Below, piece by piece: positions 32,148 to 40,521 of a DNA stretch of 64,000 bases. Position 1 is the first letter of the stretch. Every line of letters begins with the position of its first letter. The position numbers were made by a program, and so were the translations under genes. Source of the DNA: Arthrobacter zhaoxinii (GTDB taxonomy: Bacteria > Actinomycetota > Actinomycetes > Actinomycetales > Micrococcaceae); contig NZ_JANFLT010000005.1 in the NCBI RefSeq assembly GCF_024385505.1, positions 806,001-870,000 on the forward strand, written 5' to 3'. Below the pieces are notes generated by a model. It saw nothing but the letters and a program-made list of their open reading frames with translations. It was not told where the DNA came from and did not search any database.

Positions 32148-34877
32148 TCAGGAAAGGGACAGCTCGCGGAGCTGACGGCGCGAGGTGACGCCCATTTTGC
32201 GGAAAATATTGCGGAGGTGGGCATCAATCGTCCGTGGGCTGAGAAAGAGTTCCGTGGCGACTTCGCGGGAGGTTGCACCGGTGGCCACCAGCCGGGCGAT
32301 GTGCATCTCGTGGGCGGTGAGGGAGTCGGCCGGCTGGGCGCTTCGCTTGCGGGGGTGCTCGCCGGTGGCGCGAAGTTCGCGGGCGGCGCGGGCGGCGAAC
32401 GCCTCGGCGCCCATGTCCAACAGCATCCCGTGCGCGGTGCGGAGCTGTTCGCGGGCGTCCTGGCGGCGGCCCTCGCGACGGAGCCACTCGCCGTAGACGA
32501 GATGCGTTCGGGCGAGATGGGTGGTTATCCGGCAGCGGTTGAGTTGCTCGATCGCCTCGCGGAAATGTTCCTCAGCGGCTGTCCCCGTAGAAGTCAAAGC
32601 CCGTGAATGCGCCGCCAGACCGAGCCCCCACGGCGTACCGCTGGCGAGGGCGCGTGAAGTGAGTTGCTCCAGCGCATCGGCCGCACTCTCCGGCCGGCCG
32701 GAACGGCACGCCGCTTCGACGAGTTCAGAGTGGGCCAGGTTGTTGAACCTCACCGCTTCGGCGTCGATGGCCCGTGCCGCCGCGGCATGAGCTGCGGAGT
32801 AGTCGCCCAGACCGTTATGCAGCACCGCCATGGCGTACTGTGTCAGGGCATCCTCGGTGCTGTGCGCCTGTCCGGCAGCCTTGCGGACAATGCTCGCGCG
32901 CATCCCGGCGGTCTCGTCTGGACGGCCGCGCCAGGCAGACAGGAGGAGCTGCGCGTGCAGCAAGGGCACAGCCCCGGTCGCGGCTGCGATCGCTGCGTGC
33001 TCGGCGGCGCGGTCGAACTCACCCGAGAGCACTTGTATGACGGATTGGCCCAGAAGTGCGTCCGGGAGGGCGGCAAGCGCGCCGGTCTCCCGGGTCAGAC
33101 GGACATGACGGATGGACACCGCGTGGAGCATCTCGTCGTCGAACACCGACATTGCGGTTCGGCTGGCGAGCCACCCCCAGCGGCAGGTGTCGGCGACGCT
33201 CAGCGCATCAACATCCTGCTCCTGGCCTCCGAAGGCCGCCAACGCCCGCCGCAGCCCCGGCACACCGGCCGAATACCCCTGAGTGAAGGTCGTCACAAGC
33301 CCGTCAAGCAGCAGATCCGCAGGCCGCGGAGACCCCGTCGCGGCGGGCGCCGTCAGGGCAGCCTCGGTCACTTCCGGTATGCCGCGGCCGCGGCGGAAGT
33401 CACCGGTGACGATCGCCGCTTCGAGCGCGCGCAGATACGTCTCACGGGACAGCACCGGGTCCAGCGGGGCCAGGCTCTTAGCGGCTTCCAGCAGCATCCT
33501 CTGCCCTTCGGCGTCGCGCGCGAGGTGGAACGCGATCCGCGCGCGCAGCAGTTCGAGGCGAGCCTGCTGCAGGGTATCGAGCGGCCCGGCCGAAGCGACC
33601 GTCAGCAACTCGGAGGCGTCCGCACCAGCCTCGTGCTTCTCCTGCGCGGCCTCCAGCGCCCGGCTCGCGCGGGTGGCAGGGTCAGGGGTCAGTCTGGCCG
33701 CATGCTCCATGAACGCCGCCGCAGCGGCCAGCCCGCCGCGGGCGCGCGCCCGGCCTGCTGACCGCACCAGCCCAGCGGCGGCGTCCTCGTCGGTGCCCAG
33801 CACGGCCTGGGCCTGGTGCCAGGCGCGGCGGTCGGGGTCGACGCCTGGATCGATGGCAGCGGCCAGCGCGTCGTGTGCACGGCGACGCTCCAGCGGGGCG
33901 GCGGACCGAAGCACAGCTGAACGCACCAGCGGATGGCGAAACCTCACCCGTGTATCAATCTCCAGGAGTCCGGCGGCCTCTGCGGGCGCGGCAGACTCGC
34001 CGGCGATCCCCAGGTGCGCGGCCGCACGCCACAGCAGCGCCACCTCGCCGGTAGAATCGGCCGCGGCAACCAGCAGCAATAGTCGAGTAGGTGCCGGCAG
34101 GCTGTCCGCGCGGCGCCGAAAGGTGTCCTCGATGCGGTGCGTGATGCCCGGCACCGGCTCGAACCCGCCGGCCACCCATGCCGCCGGCGCGCTTCGGGCC
34201 AGCTCCAGCAGCGCGAGAGGGTTCCCGTGCGCCTCCGCGACGACATGCTCGCGCATCCCGTCGTCCAGGGGTACGTAGTCGGCTGCTGCCAACAGCTCCC
34301 GCGCGTCGGCCTCGTTGAGCCCGCCCAAGCGTAAGCCGGGTATGCCGTCGAACCCGCGAACATCGCGGTCGGTGGGCTCCCGCAGGGCGAACACCAGCGC
34401 CATCGGCTCCGCGGCGACCCGTCGTGCCACGAATGTGAGGACCTGAGCCGACGCCTCGTCCAGCCACTGCGCATCGTCAACGAGGCACAGAAGGGGCCCT
34501 TCCTCAGCGGCCTCGGCCAGCAGGTTGAGAGTAGCCAGCCCTATCAGGAACCAATCCGGCACTGCACCGCTTCGCTGCCCGAACGCCACGCCCAGAGCGA
34601 TCTGCTGCGGCTCGGGCAGGGCACCCATGCGGTCCAGCAGGGGCGCGCACAACTGATGCAGGCCCGCAAAAGCGAACTGCGTCTCGCACTCCACCCCGAC
34701 CGCGGACACTACTCGGAACCCCGAGGCATCAGCCCTGCCGCGGGCGTACTCGAGCAACGCCGTCTTTCCGATACCCGCTTCCCCTCGGACGATGACTGCC
34801 CCGCTCAGCCCGGCTCGTGCCTGCGCGAGGAGGTTGTCGACCGTTGCGCGGTCCGCGGAGCGGCCCAGGAAGTCCAT
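32148..34877 (-). CDS. Large LuxR-family regulator with AAA ATPase domain (LAL type)
   Basis: 909-residue regulator of the LAL/MalT-like class. Walker A is GEAGIGKT at residues 32-39; Walker B is LLCLVDDAQWLD at 129-140. A long helical repeat region rich in Ala and Leu follows. The C-terminal LuxR HTH is at about 845-905 (LTAHEMHIARLVATGATSRE, then VATELFLSPRTID and AHLRNIFRKMGVTSR). The start ATG at 34877 has GGGAG about eight bases upstream; the open frame continues far upstream but without protein-like content. Targets are unknown. The divergent multidrug-like exporter gene is an obvious candidate (inference). Confidence 0.92.
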   Translation of the reverse strand: MDFLGRSADRATVDNLLAQARAGLSGAVIVRGEAGIGKTALLEYARGRADASGFRVVSAVGVECETQFAFAGLHQLCAPLLDRMGALPEPQQIALGVAFGQRSGAVPDWFLIGLATLNLLAEAAEEGPLLCLVDDAQWLDEASAQVLTFVARRVAAEPMALVFALREPTDRDVRGFDGIPGLRLGGLNEADARELLAAADYVPLDDGMREHVVAEAHGNPLALLELARSAPAAWVAGGFEPVPGITHRIEDTFRRRADSLPAPTRLLLLVAAADSTGEVALLWRAAAHLGIAGESAAPAEAAGLLEIDTRVRFRHPLVRSAVLRSAAPLERRRAHDALAAAIDPGVDPDRRAWHQAQAVLGTDEDAAAGLVRSAGRARARGGLAAAAAFMEHAARLTPDPATRASRALEAAQEKHEAGADASELLTVASAGPLDTLQQARLELLRARIAFHLARDAEGQRMLLEAAKSLAPLDPVLSRETYLRALEAAIVTGDFRRGRGIPEVTEAALTAPAATGSPRPADLLLDGLVTTFTQGYSAGVPGLRRALAAFGGQEQDVDALSVADTCRWGWLASRTAMSVFDDEMLHAVSIRHVRLTRETGALAALPDALLGQSVIQVLSGEFDRAAEHAAIAAATGAVPLLHAQLLLSAWRGRPDETAGMRASIVRKAAGQAHSTEDALTQYAMAVLHNGLGDYSAAHAAAARAIDAEAVRFNNLAHSELVEAACRSGRPESAADALEQLTSRALASGTPWGLGLAAHSRALTSTGTAAEEHFREAIEQLNRCRITTHLARTHLVYGEWLRREGRRQDAREQLRTAHGMLLDMGAEAFAARAARELRATGEHPRKRSAQPADSLTAHEMHIARLVATGATSREVATELFLSPRTIDAHLRNIFRKMGVTSRRQLRELSLS

Positions 34878-34913
34878 CAGTGTCGCTCCCTTCAGAGCAT
34901 GACGGCACCTTAT

Positions 34914-34930
34914 TAGGCAATTTTCGCCTA
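34914..34930. promoter_or_regulatory. Short inverted repeat in the luxR-exporter intergenic region
   Basis: TAGGC-AATTTTC-GCCTA is a 5-7-5 inverted repeat, 37 bp upstream of the LuxR start, in the 276-bp gap shared by the LuxR and exporter genes. It is a plausible operator, but short. Confidence 0.35.
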
Positions 34931-35153
34931 CGCAATCGAAGTCGCTCCGGCCCAAGCAGCTAGGCGGAAACCGGCGGAAAGGCAGGGGTTTCCACCGACG
35001 CGAAGACCCCGTCTCCGCTGCGAATCTGAAGACTCCGGTGCAGGCGAAGCAGTACGGCCCAGCCCAGACCTGGGAACACGGTTTGCGCTGGACCGTTTCG
35101 AGAATCGCACGAATCCACGACCCGCATAAGACATAAGAAAGAAGCGCCGAACC

Positions 35154-35738
35154 ATGAACCCCATTCAGGAACTGATCATCAACTTCCAGGATCTGGCGGC
35201 CCAAGTGCCCGAGATCATCCGGCCCGTCATCGTGATGCTCGCCGGGGCCGTCCCGTTCATCGAGACCGAAGGGGCCTCCGTGATCGGCATCCTCGGCGGC
35301 CTCCACCCTATCGCTGCCGGTATCGCGGCCGCAGTCGGCAATTTCCTGAGCGTGGTTTTCGTGGTGCTCTTCACCTCCCGGGCCCGCACTGCGGTCACCA
35401 ACCACAACAGGGACCGTGTCTCGGCTGCCCGGAGCGCCGAGCGCGTCCCGGCCTCCCTGGGTTACCAGGGGTCCGCTGCGTTCGAGGAGACGGCGCCGGC
35501 CAAGCCCGTATCCAAGGGGCGCCAGCGCTTCATGAAGTGGCTCGTCCGTTTCGGCGTCCCCGGCGCGAGCATCCTCGGTCCCCTTGCAATCCCGACCCAG
35601 TTCACATCCGCGATCCTCATCGCGAGCGGAACCCCCCGTGGCTGGGTGCTGCTCTGGCAAGGTGTGGCAATCGTCATATGGACGACAGTGGCCACCGTCT
35701 CGTTCTGGGCCGCCCTCACCTTCGTCGTCGGAGTCTGA
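35154..35738 (+). CDS. Small multidrug export protein-like membrane protein
   Basis: 194-residue polytopic protein of the putative small multi-drug export family (Sm_multidrug_ex). It has hydrophobic helices at about residues 22-40 (IRPVIVMLAGAVPFIETEGA), 46-78, 128-150 and 158-190, with a charged cytoplasmic loop between (residues 82-125). The acidic PFIETEGA motif and the PTQFTSA block are typical of the family. Substrate transport has not been shown for most members. It is divergent from the LuxR regulator and is followed by another membrane-protein gene. Confidence 0.8.
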   Translation: MNPIQELIINFQDLAAQVPEIIRPVIVMLAGAVPFIETEGASVIGILGGLHPIAAGIAAAVGNFLSVVFVVLFTSRARTAVTNHNRDRVSAARSAERVPASLGYQGSAAFEETAPAKPVSKGRQRFMKWLVRFGVPGASILGPLAIPTQFTSAILIASGTPRGWVLLWQGVAIVIWTTVATVSFWAALTFVVGV

Positions 35739-35827
35739 GTCACATGAAAGGCCGGATCGAAGATCCACCGGCGGAACGTAGCCGCGCCGGCAAGGCAGCT
35801 CCGAAGAAGCGATTCCGGGAGGAACAA

Positions 35828-36469
35828 GTGACACCCAAAGAGACGCTGGAACCCGGGGACGGCCATACGCTTCCGCGCTATCGATGGTGGCAGCTGGTCT
35901 CGCGTTCCCTCTTTCATCTGCAGCTCACCGGCGAGGACGGTGCACCGGAGATCTGGTCCGTAGAGGTCCGGCCCGGGGGTGATTCCGACGGCGAAGTGCG
36001 CGCGCAGCTCTACCGCAACGGGATCAACCAGGCCCGATCGAAACTTCCCGCGGTGTTCGCAGTGCCGGGTGGCGCCATCGAGGTCGAGGTCAGCATCTAC
36101 GGGCTCAGACGCTGCCACTATGTGACGCCCGACGGGTCCGAGCGACAGCTTCTACCTGATCCTGCCTCGGCCGAAGGACTGCGCGCCCGACTGGAACGGA
36201 CCAATCCGGCGCTGAGCCGTGCCGTTGGCATCGTATCGGCCAGCGTACTCGTGGTCGCGCTCGTGCTCGGCGTTCCGCAGATCATTGAGCAGATCATGCA
36301 GCTCCCGCCCATCGCGGAGAACATCGGCACGTTCTCGAGCCCGTTCCAACTTCCGGCATCGGCGAACTTGGTGCTGCTGCTGGTAACGCTGGCAGCCAGC
36401 ACCGAGCGCGCACTCCGGCTGCGCTACAACTGGGTCCTCGACGGCGGCTTCCTTGAGGGTGGTGACTAG
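35828..36469 (+). CDS. Hypothetical two-helix membrane protein
   Basis: 213-residue protein not recognised. The GTG at 35828 has GGGAGG five bases upstream and is the best start; an ATG at 35744 is in frame without a good site. The N-terminal 125 residues form a soluble, beta-rich-looking domain (RSLFHLQLTGEDGAPEIWSV, AVPGGAIEVEVSIYGLRRCHY). Two hydrophobic helices follow at about 147-168 (AVGIVSASVLVVALVLGVP) and 180-198 (ANLVLLLVTLAAS). It lies 89 bp after the exporter-like gene and is probably co-transcribed with it. Confidence 0.75.
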   Translation: MTPKETLEPGDGHTLPRYRWWQLVSRSLFHLQLTGEDGAPEIWSVEVRPGGDSDGEVRAQLYRNGINQARSKLPAVFAVPGGAIEVEVSIYGLRRCHYVTPDGSERQLLPDPASAEGLRARLERTNPALSRAVGIVSASVLVVALVLGVPQIIEQIMQLPPIAENIGTFSSPFQLPASANLVLLLVTLAASTERALRLRYNWVLDGGFLEGGD

Positions 36470-36522
36470 AGCATCGGCCGGGCTCTGCGGCAGGCTCAGC
36501 CCGGCACCCGCTTAAACGACAA

Positions 36523-36554
36523 AAGCCTGATGAAACTTCCGTTTCATCAGGCTT
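36523..36554 (-). terminator. Terminator of tRNA-Pro
   Basis: A perfect 14-bp stem (36523-36536 and 36541-36554) with a TTCC loop (plus-strand reading). On the minus strand it is followed by TTTTGTCGTTT, and it lies just after the 3' end of tRNA-Pro. Confidence 0.85.
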
Positions 36555-36558
36555 ACCG

Positions 36559-36632
36559 TCGGGTTGACAGGATTTGAACCTGCGACCCCCTGACCCCCAG
36601 TCAGGTGCGCTACCAAGCTGCGCCACAACCCG
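36559..36632 (-). tRNA. tRNA-Pro (anticodon GGG)
   Basis: A 74-nt minus-strand cloverleaf. The acceptor arms are CGGGTTG and CAACCCG with discriminator A; the D arm contains GCGCAGCTTGGTAGCGC; the anticodon loop is CTGGGGG (anticodon GGG) within the CCTGA/TCAGG stem; the T loop is GGTTCAAATCC. CCA is not encoded. It ends the conserved parA-to-der region and borders the 29.6-36.5 kb accessory block at its 3' side. Confidence 0.96.
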
Positions 36633-36979
36633 CAGTTCTTCCGGAATCTCTCCGGCTGAACCACCTCAAATACCTTACACCACAACCGGCGAATCCGTCG
36701 CATCGAGGCTCGCGGGCGTTGCGGGCACCGGCGTAGCCAAAACAGAGCGCGCACCAGCTCCCCCGCTTCCCGGCCGCGCTGCTTGTACAGATAACGGGCT
36801 TATCCCAGCTGGATAGCCCCGTTATCTGTACAGTGATGAGCCACCGGACTCCCGGGCCGCTGCCACAGCCCCGAAGCCCGCTGTCGCAGCACCGCAGCCT
36901 GCACCCCCGCAAACGCAGAAACCCCGGCCCCGCTCCCCCGACAGGGAGAACGGAACCGGGGTTCACGAGGCCAAGAGAC
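36633..36979. other. Intergenic region between der and tRNA-Pro with inverted repeats
   Basis: About 347 bp without a supported gene. It contains the 49-bp inverted repeat described separately (36784-36832) and, next to the der stop, an imperfect GC-rich hairpin (AACCCCGG at 36920-36927 pairing with CCGGGGTT at 36956-36963) that may terminate der. The tRNA-Pro promoter must lie on the minus strand upstream of 36632. Confidence 0.6.
36784..36832. repeat. 49-bp near-perfect inverted repeat
   Basis: Two 22-bp arms beginning TGTACAGATAACGGG and ending with its complement, two mismatches, around CAGCT. It is neither followed nor preceded by a U-tract. It could be a U-less terminator between der and tRNA-Pro, a small mobile repeat, or a protein-binding palindrome. 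Confidence 0.7.
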
Positions 36980-38542
36980 TTAGCGCTTGCTGTTCTTGCC
37001 GCGCTTCTCGCGCACACGCATGCTGACCTCGATGGGCGTGCCCTCGAAGCCGAAGGTTTCACGAAGCCGGCGGGTGATGAAGCGGCGGTAGCCGGGATCC
37101 AGGAAGCCGGTGGTGAACAGCACGAACTTCGGCGGACGCGAGGAAGCCTGCGTGCCGAAGAGGATGCGGGGCTGCTTGCCGCCGCGCACGGGGTGCGGGT
37201 GGGCTGCCACGAGCTCGCCCAGGAAGGCGTTGAGCTTGCCGGTGGGGATGCGCTTGTCCCAGTTCTCCAGGGCGGTATCCAGTGCAGGAACCAGACGGTC
37301 CTTGTGCCAGCCGGTCTTGGCCGAGATGTTCACGTGCGGGGCCCATTCAACGTGGGCCAGGTCGCGCTCGATCTCGATCTTCAGGTAGCGGCGTCGTTCG
37401 TCGTCGAGCAGGTCCCACTTGTTGAAGGCGAGGACCAGTGCGCGGCCGGATTCGATGGCCAGCTGCAGGATGCGGACGTCCTGCTCGCTGAGGACTTCGT
37501 CCACGGCCAGGAGCACGACGGCGACCTCGGCCTTCTCCAGGGCGGCCTGGGTACGCAGCGAAGCGTAGAAGTCGGCGCCCTGGGCCATGTGCTGGCGGCG
37601 GCGGATACCGGCGGTGTCGACGAAGCGCCAGGTGCGGCCGCCGAGTTCGATCATTTCGTCCACCGGGTCGCGGGTGGTGCCGGCCGTGTCATCCACGACC
37701 ACGCGCTCGGAACCGGCCAGCTTGTTCAGCAGCGAGGACTTGCCCACGTTCGGGCGGCCGATCAGGGCGATGCGGCGCGGGCCGCCGGAGCGGTCCAGGC
37801 CGCCGTAGGCGGAGTACTCGGGCAGCACGTCGAGGACGGCGTCGAGCATGTCACCGGTGCCTCGGCCGTGCAGCGCCGACACCGGGTACGGCTCGCCGAA
37901 GCCCAGGCCCCAGAGGGAGGAGGCGTCGGCTTCGTTCTGGATGTCGTCCACCTTGTTGGCGACGACGACGACGGGCTTGCCCTTGCCGCGCAGCATCCGC
38001 ACCACGGCCTCGTCAGTGGCGGTGATGCCGACGGTGGCGTCGACCACCAGCATGACGGCGTCGGCGTGGTCGACGGCGATTTCTGCCTGGTCAGCCACAC
38101 GGGCGTGGATGCCTCGGGCGTCGTGCTCCCAGCCGCCGGTGTCAACCAGCGTGAAGTTCACGCCGTTCCAGGTTGCCGGGTAGGACACCCGGTCACGGGT
38201 CACGCCGGGGGTATCCTCGACGACGGCCTCGCGGCGGCCGAGGATACGGTTCACCAGGGTGGACTTGCCCACGTTCGGGCGGCCAACGATGGCGACCACG
38301 GGATCCTGGCGCAGCGGTGCGTCTTCGTCGTATTCTTCGAAGCCGCCGGCGAGCAGCGCGGCGTCTTCTTCATCAAGCTCATAGTCGTCGAGACCGGCGC
38401 GGAGGGAACGGGCGCGGATATCGGCCTCGTCGTCGTCCAGTGCCGCCAGGCGCTCGTCGATGGAGTCTTCTCCGGACGGGATGTACTCGTCCGTGGAGGT
38501 CCCGTCACCGGCGGTGTCGTCGTTGAGAGGTTTTCCGTTCAT
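36980..38542 (-). CDS. der: Ribosome biogenesis GTPase Der (EngA)
   Basis: Essential double-GTPase for 50S subunit assembly. The 520-residue protein has an acidic actinobacterial N-terminal extension of about 75 residues. The first G domain follows ([26 protein letters not shown]), then the second ([26 protein letters not shown]), and the C-terminal KH-like domain with a basic end ([10 protein letters not shown]). It is the last gene of the parA-scpA-scpB-rluB-tyrA-cmk-der series, separated from cmk by 168 bp. Confidence 0.98.
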   Translation of the reverse strand: MNGKPLNDDTAGDGTSTDEYIPSGEDSIDERLAALDDDEADIRARSLRAGLDDYELDEEDAALLAGGFEEYDEDAPLRQDPVVAIVGRPNVGKSTLVNRILGRREAVVEDTPGVTRDRVSYPATWNGVNFTLVDTGGWEHDARGIHARVADQAEIAVDHADAVMLVVDATVGITATDEAVVRMLRGKGKPVVVVANKVDDIQNEADASSLWGLGFGEPYPVSALHGRGTGDMLDAVLDVLPEYSAYGGLDRSGGPRRIALIGRPNVGKSSLLNKLAGSERVVVDDTAGTTRDPVDEMIELGGRTWRFVDTAGIRRRQHMAQGADFYASLRTQAALEKAEVAVVLLAVDEVLSEQDVRILQLAIESGRALVLAFNKWDLLDDERRRYLKIEIERDLAHVEWAPHVNISAKTGWHKDRLVPALDTALENWDKRIPTGKLNAFLGELVAAHPHPVRGGKQPRILFGTQASSRPPKFVLFTTGFLDPGYRRFITRRLRETFGFEGTPIEVSMRVREKRGKNSKR

Positions 38543-38710
38543 TGAATTGCTTTCTTTCCGTTGAGGTCTGCAGCACTGCGTACAGGCCGTCGCCGGACGT
38601 TCAGCCCGGTAAGTGTGAGGGAGGATCGCTGCGGCGTTTCCGCCGGATGTCCTCCTCCCATTGAAACACGGGCGGGTGCCCGTAGTTGGTGCCGGGTTCC
38701 CGGCAGGGAG

Positions 38711-39412
38711 TTAGTGGGTGCTGGTGAAAACGACTTCCAGTACCGCGGAAACGGTCTCTTCGAAGTCCAGATCGGAGGAATCGATGGTGACGACGCCGTC
38801 GGCTGCCTGCTGGAAATCCACCACGGTGGAGTCCTTGGCGTCGCGGACGAGGACCTGTTCCTTCAGCGCCGCGGCGGTCTGCGTGCCGCCCAGTTGGATG
38901 CCGCGGCGGCGAAGCCGTGCTTCCTCACTGGCGGTAAGCAGGATCCGGACCTCGGCATGCGGGGCCACCACGGTGGTGATGTCCCGGCCTTCGGCAACAA
39001 TCCGCAGACCGGAGTCCCGGATCAGCTGCTGCTGGCGGCGGACCAGCTCTGCACGGGCACCCAGCGTCGTGGCGACGGCGCTGACCGAAGAGGACACGAC
39101 GGGTTCGCGGATGGCGTCGGTGACGTCGCGTCCGGAGACCCGGACCCATTCCTCGTCCGGGGACAGGCTCAGGGCAATGTCGGCGTTTTCCGCCGCGGCT
39201 TCGACGGCCACGGAGTCCGTTAGGTCAATGCCGGCCTCCATGCAGGAGAGCGTGACAGCGCGGTACATGGCTCCGGTGTCAAGGTACGCAGCATGCAGGC
39301 GGCGGGCTACTTCCCGGCTGATGCTGGATTTGCCCGAACCCGACGGTCCGTCAATGGCCACCACCAGCGGTTTACCCAGCCGGAACTGGGCCGGATTTAC
39401 ATTTGAACTCAC
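38711..39412 (-). CDS. cmk: Cytidylate kinase
   Basis: Phosphorylates CMP and dCMP with ATP. The protein has the P-loop DGPSGSGKSSISRE, YLDTGAMYRAVT (CMP binding), GRDVTDAIREP, AEGRDITTVV and the Arg-rich lid ARLRRRGIQ. I chose the GTG at 39412 (233 residues): GGAAGG lies seven bases upstream and the codon overlaps the tyrA stop (GTGA). An ATG at 39427 is in frame but has no such site. Part of the scp-cmk-der operon. Confidence 0.95.
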   Translation of the reverse strand: MSSNVNPAQFRLGKPLVVAIDGPSGSGKSSISREVARRLHAAYLDTGAMYRAVTLSCMEAGIDLTDSVAVEAAAENADIALSLSPDEEWVRVSGRDVTDAIREPVVSSSVSAVATTLGARAELVRRQQQLIRDSGLRIVAEGRDITTVVAPHAEVRILLTASEEARLRRRGIQLGGTQTAAALKEQVLVRDAKDSTVVDFQQAADGVVTIDSSDLDFEETVSAVLEVVFTSTH

Positions 39413-40518
39413 TGCACTACCTTCCACCCGCGGGCGCTTAATTCAGAAACAAGGTCATTCACCCGGCCGGGCAGGACGGAGATTTCCGCCCGTCCCACCT
39501 GGCGTCCGGAGGCATGCTCCAGGCGCAGGTCTTCCAGGTTCACACCGATCTCACCGATCTCGGTGAGCAGCCGGCCAATCTGGCCCGGGGTGTCATCCAC
39601 CAGCACGGTGAAGGACACAAAGGTCTGCGCCGGCCCGCCGTGCTTGCCCGGAATCCGGGCCTGCCCCGCGTTGCCTTCGGCAATCAGCTGCGCCATGTCC
39701 AGACGCGCACCGTCCGCCACCGGATCCTCGAGCGTGCGGATCAGCCGGTTCAGGTCCTCGCGGACCCCGTGCAGGATCGGCACCAGACGGCCGGCGTTGC
39801 CGCTGAGGATCTGCACCCAGAGATTCGGGTCACTGGCGGCAATCCGGGTCACGTCGCGGAGGCCGTTGCCGGACAGGGCGAGCGACTGCGGCGGGGTTTC
39901 CTGCAGCCGGCTGGCCACCAGGGAGGCCATGACCTGCGGCAGGTGCGAGGTCAGCGCCACGGATGCGTCGTGCTCCTCGGCGGACATCCGGGACACCACG
40001 GCACCCAGGTCGAAGGCGAGGGCCTCGGCACGGCGCACGGCGTCCGGGGCAGCTTCCTCCGGAGGGCAGATCACCCAGGGCATGCCGTTGAACAGTTCCG
40101 CCCGTGCAGCCACCGGCCCGGATTTCTCCCGGCCCGCCATCGGGTGCGTCCCCACGTAACGGCTGAGGTCGGCGTCGCGCTCCCGCAGGTCAGCCAGGAC
40201 GGCGGACTTGACGCTGGCAATATCGACGACGACGGCGGCCGGCCAGTCCTTCAGCGCTGCCGCAGCCAGGGACGCGGTGACGTCCGGCGGCGCGGCAACA
40301 ACCACGAGTGACGGCTCGAAGCCTTCGCCTGCGGTACTGAGCAACCGTCCGGCACCGATGTCGCGGGCCACGGCCTCTGTCGAGGGAGACAGGTCCGAGA
40401 GCACCACATCGGCACCCCGGGCCGAAAGCCCGAGGCCGATACTGGTGCCCAATAGTCCCGTGCCGATAATCAGCACGGATCCGGACAGGTGGGTGCCCCC
40501 GTCAGCGGCAGCGGCCAT
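39409..40518 (-). CDS. tyrA: Prephenate dehydrogenase with ACT domain
   Basis: NAD(P)-dependent oxidative decarboxylation of prephenate toward tyrosine. The 369-residue protein has the Rossmann motif VLIIGTGLLGTSIGLGL, the catalytic region VGTHPMAGREKSGP, and a C-terminal ACT domain (VSFTVLVDDTPGQIGRLLTE, INLEDLRLEH-type block) for likely feedback by an aromatic amino acid. It sits between rluB and cmk, 3 bp after rluB, and overlaps cmk by 4 bp. This arrangement, with tyrA inserted in the rluB-cmk pair, is common in Micrococcaceae-type genomes as far as I recall. Confidence 0.95.
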   Translation of the reverse strand: MAAAADGGTHLSGSVLIIGTGLLGTSIGLGLSARGADVVLSDLSPSTEAVARDIGAGRLLSTAGEGFEPSLVVVAAPPDVTASLAAAALKDWPAAVVVDIASVKSAVLADLRERDADLSRYVGTHPMAGREKSGPVAARAELFNGMPWVICPPEEAAPDAVRRAEALAFDLGAVVSRMSAEEHDASVALTSHLPQVMASLVASRLQETPPQSLALSGNGLRDVTRIAASDPNLWVQILSGNAGRLVPILHGVREDLNRLIRTLEDPVADGARLDMAQLIAEGNAGQARIPGKHGGPAQTFVSFTVLVDDTPGQIGRLLTEIGEIGVNLEDLRLEHASGRQVGRAEISVLPGRVNDLVSELSARGWKVVQ

Positions 40519-40521
40519 TCG

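Noticed and set aside
34878-35834. Extending the LuxR regulator upstream to give a 1228-residue protein
   Set aside because: The extra 319 codons overlap the exporter-like gene in antisense and have no domain content; GGGAG precedes the ATG at 34877 and the protein there begins with the expected domain edge.
36559-36632. Phage attachment site at tRNA-Pro
   Set aside because: No duplicated tRNA 3' end and no integrase gene was found in the adjacent block.
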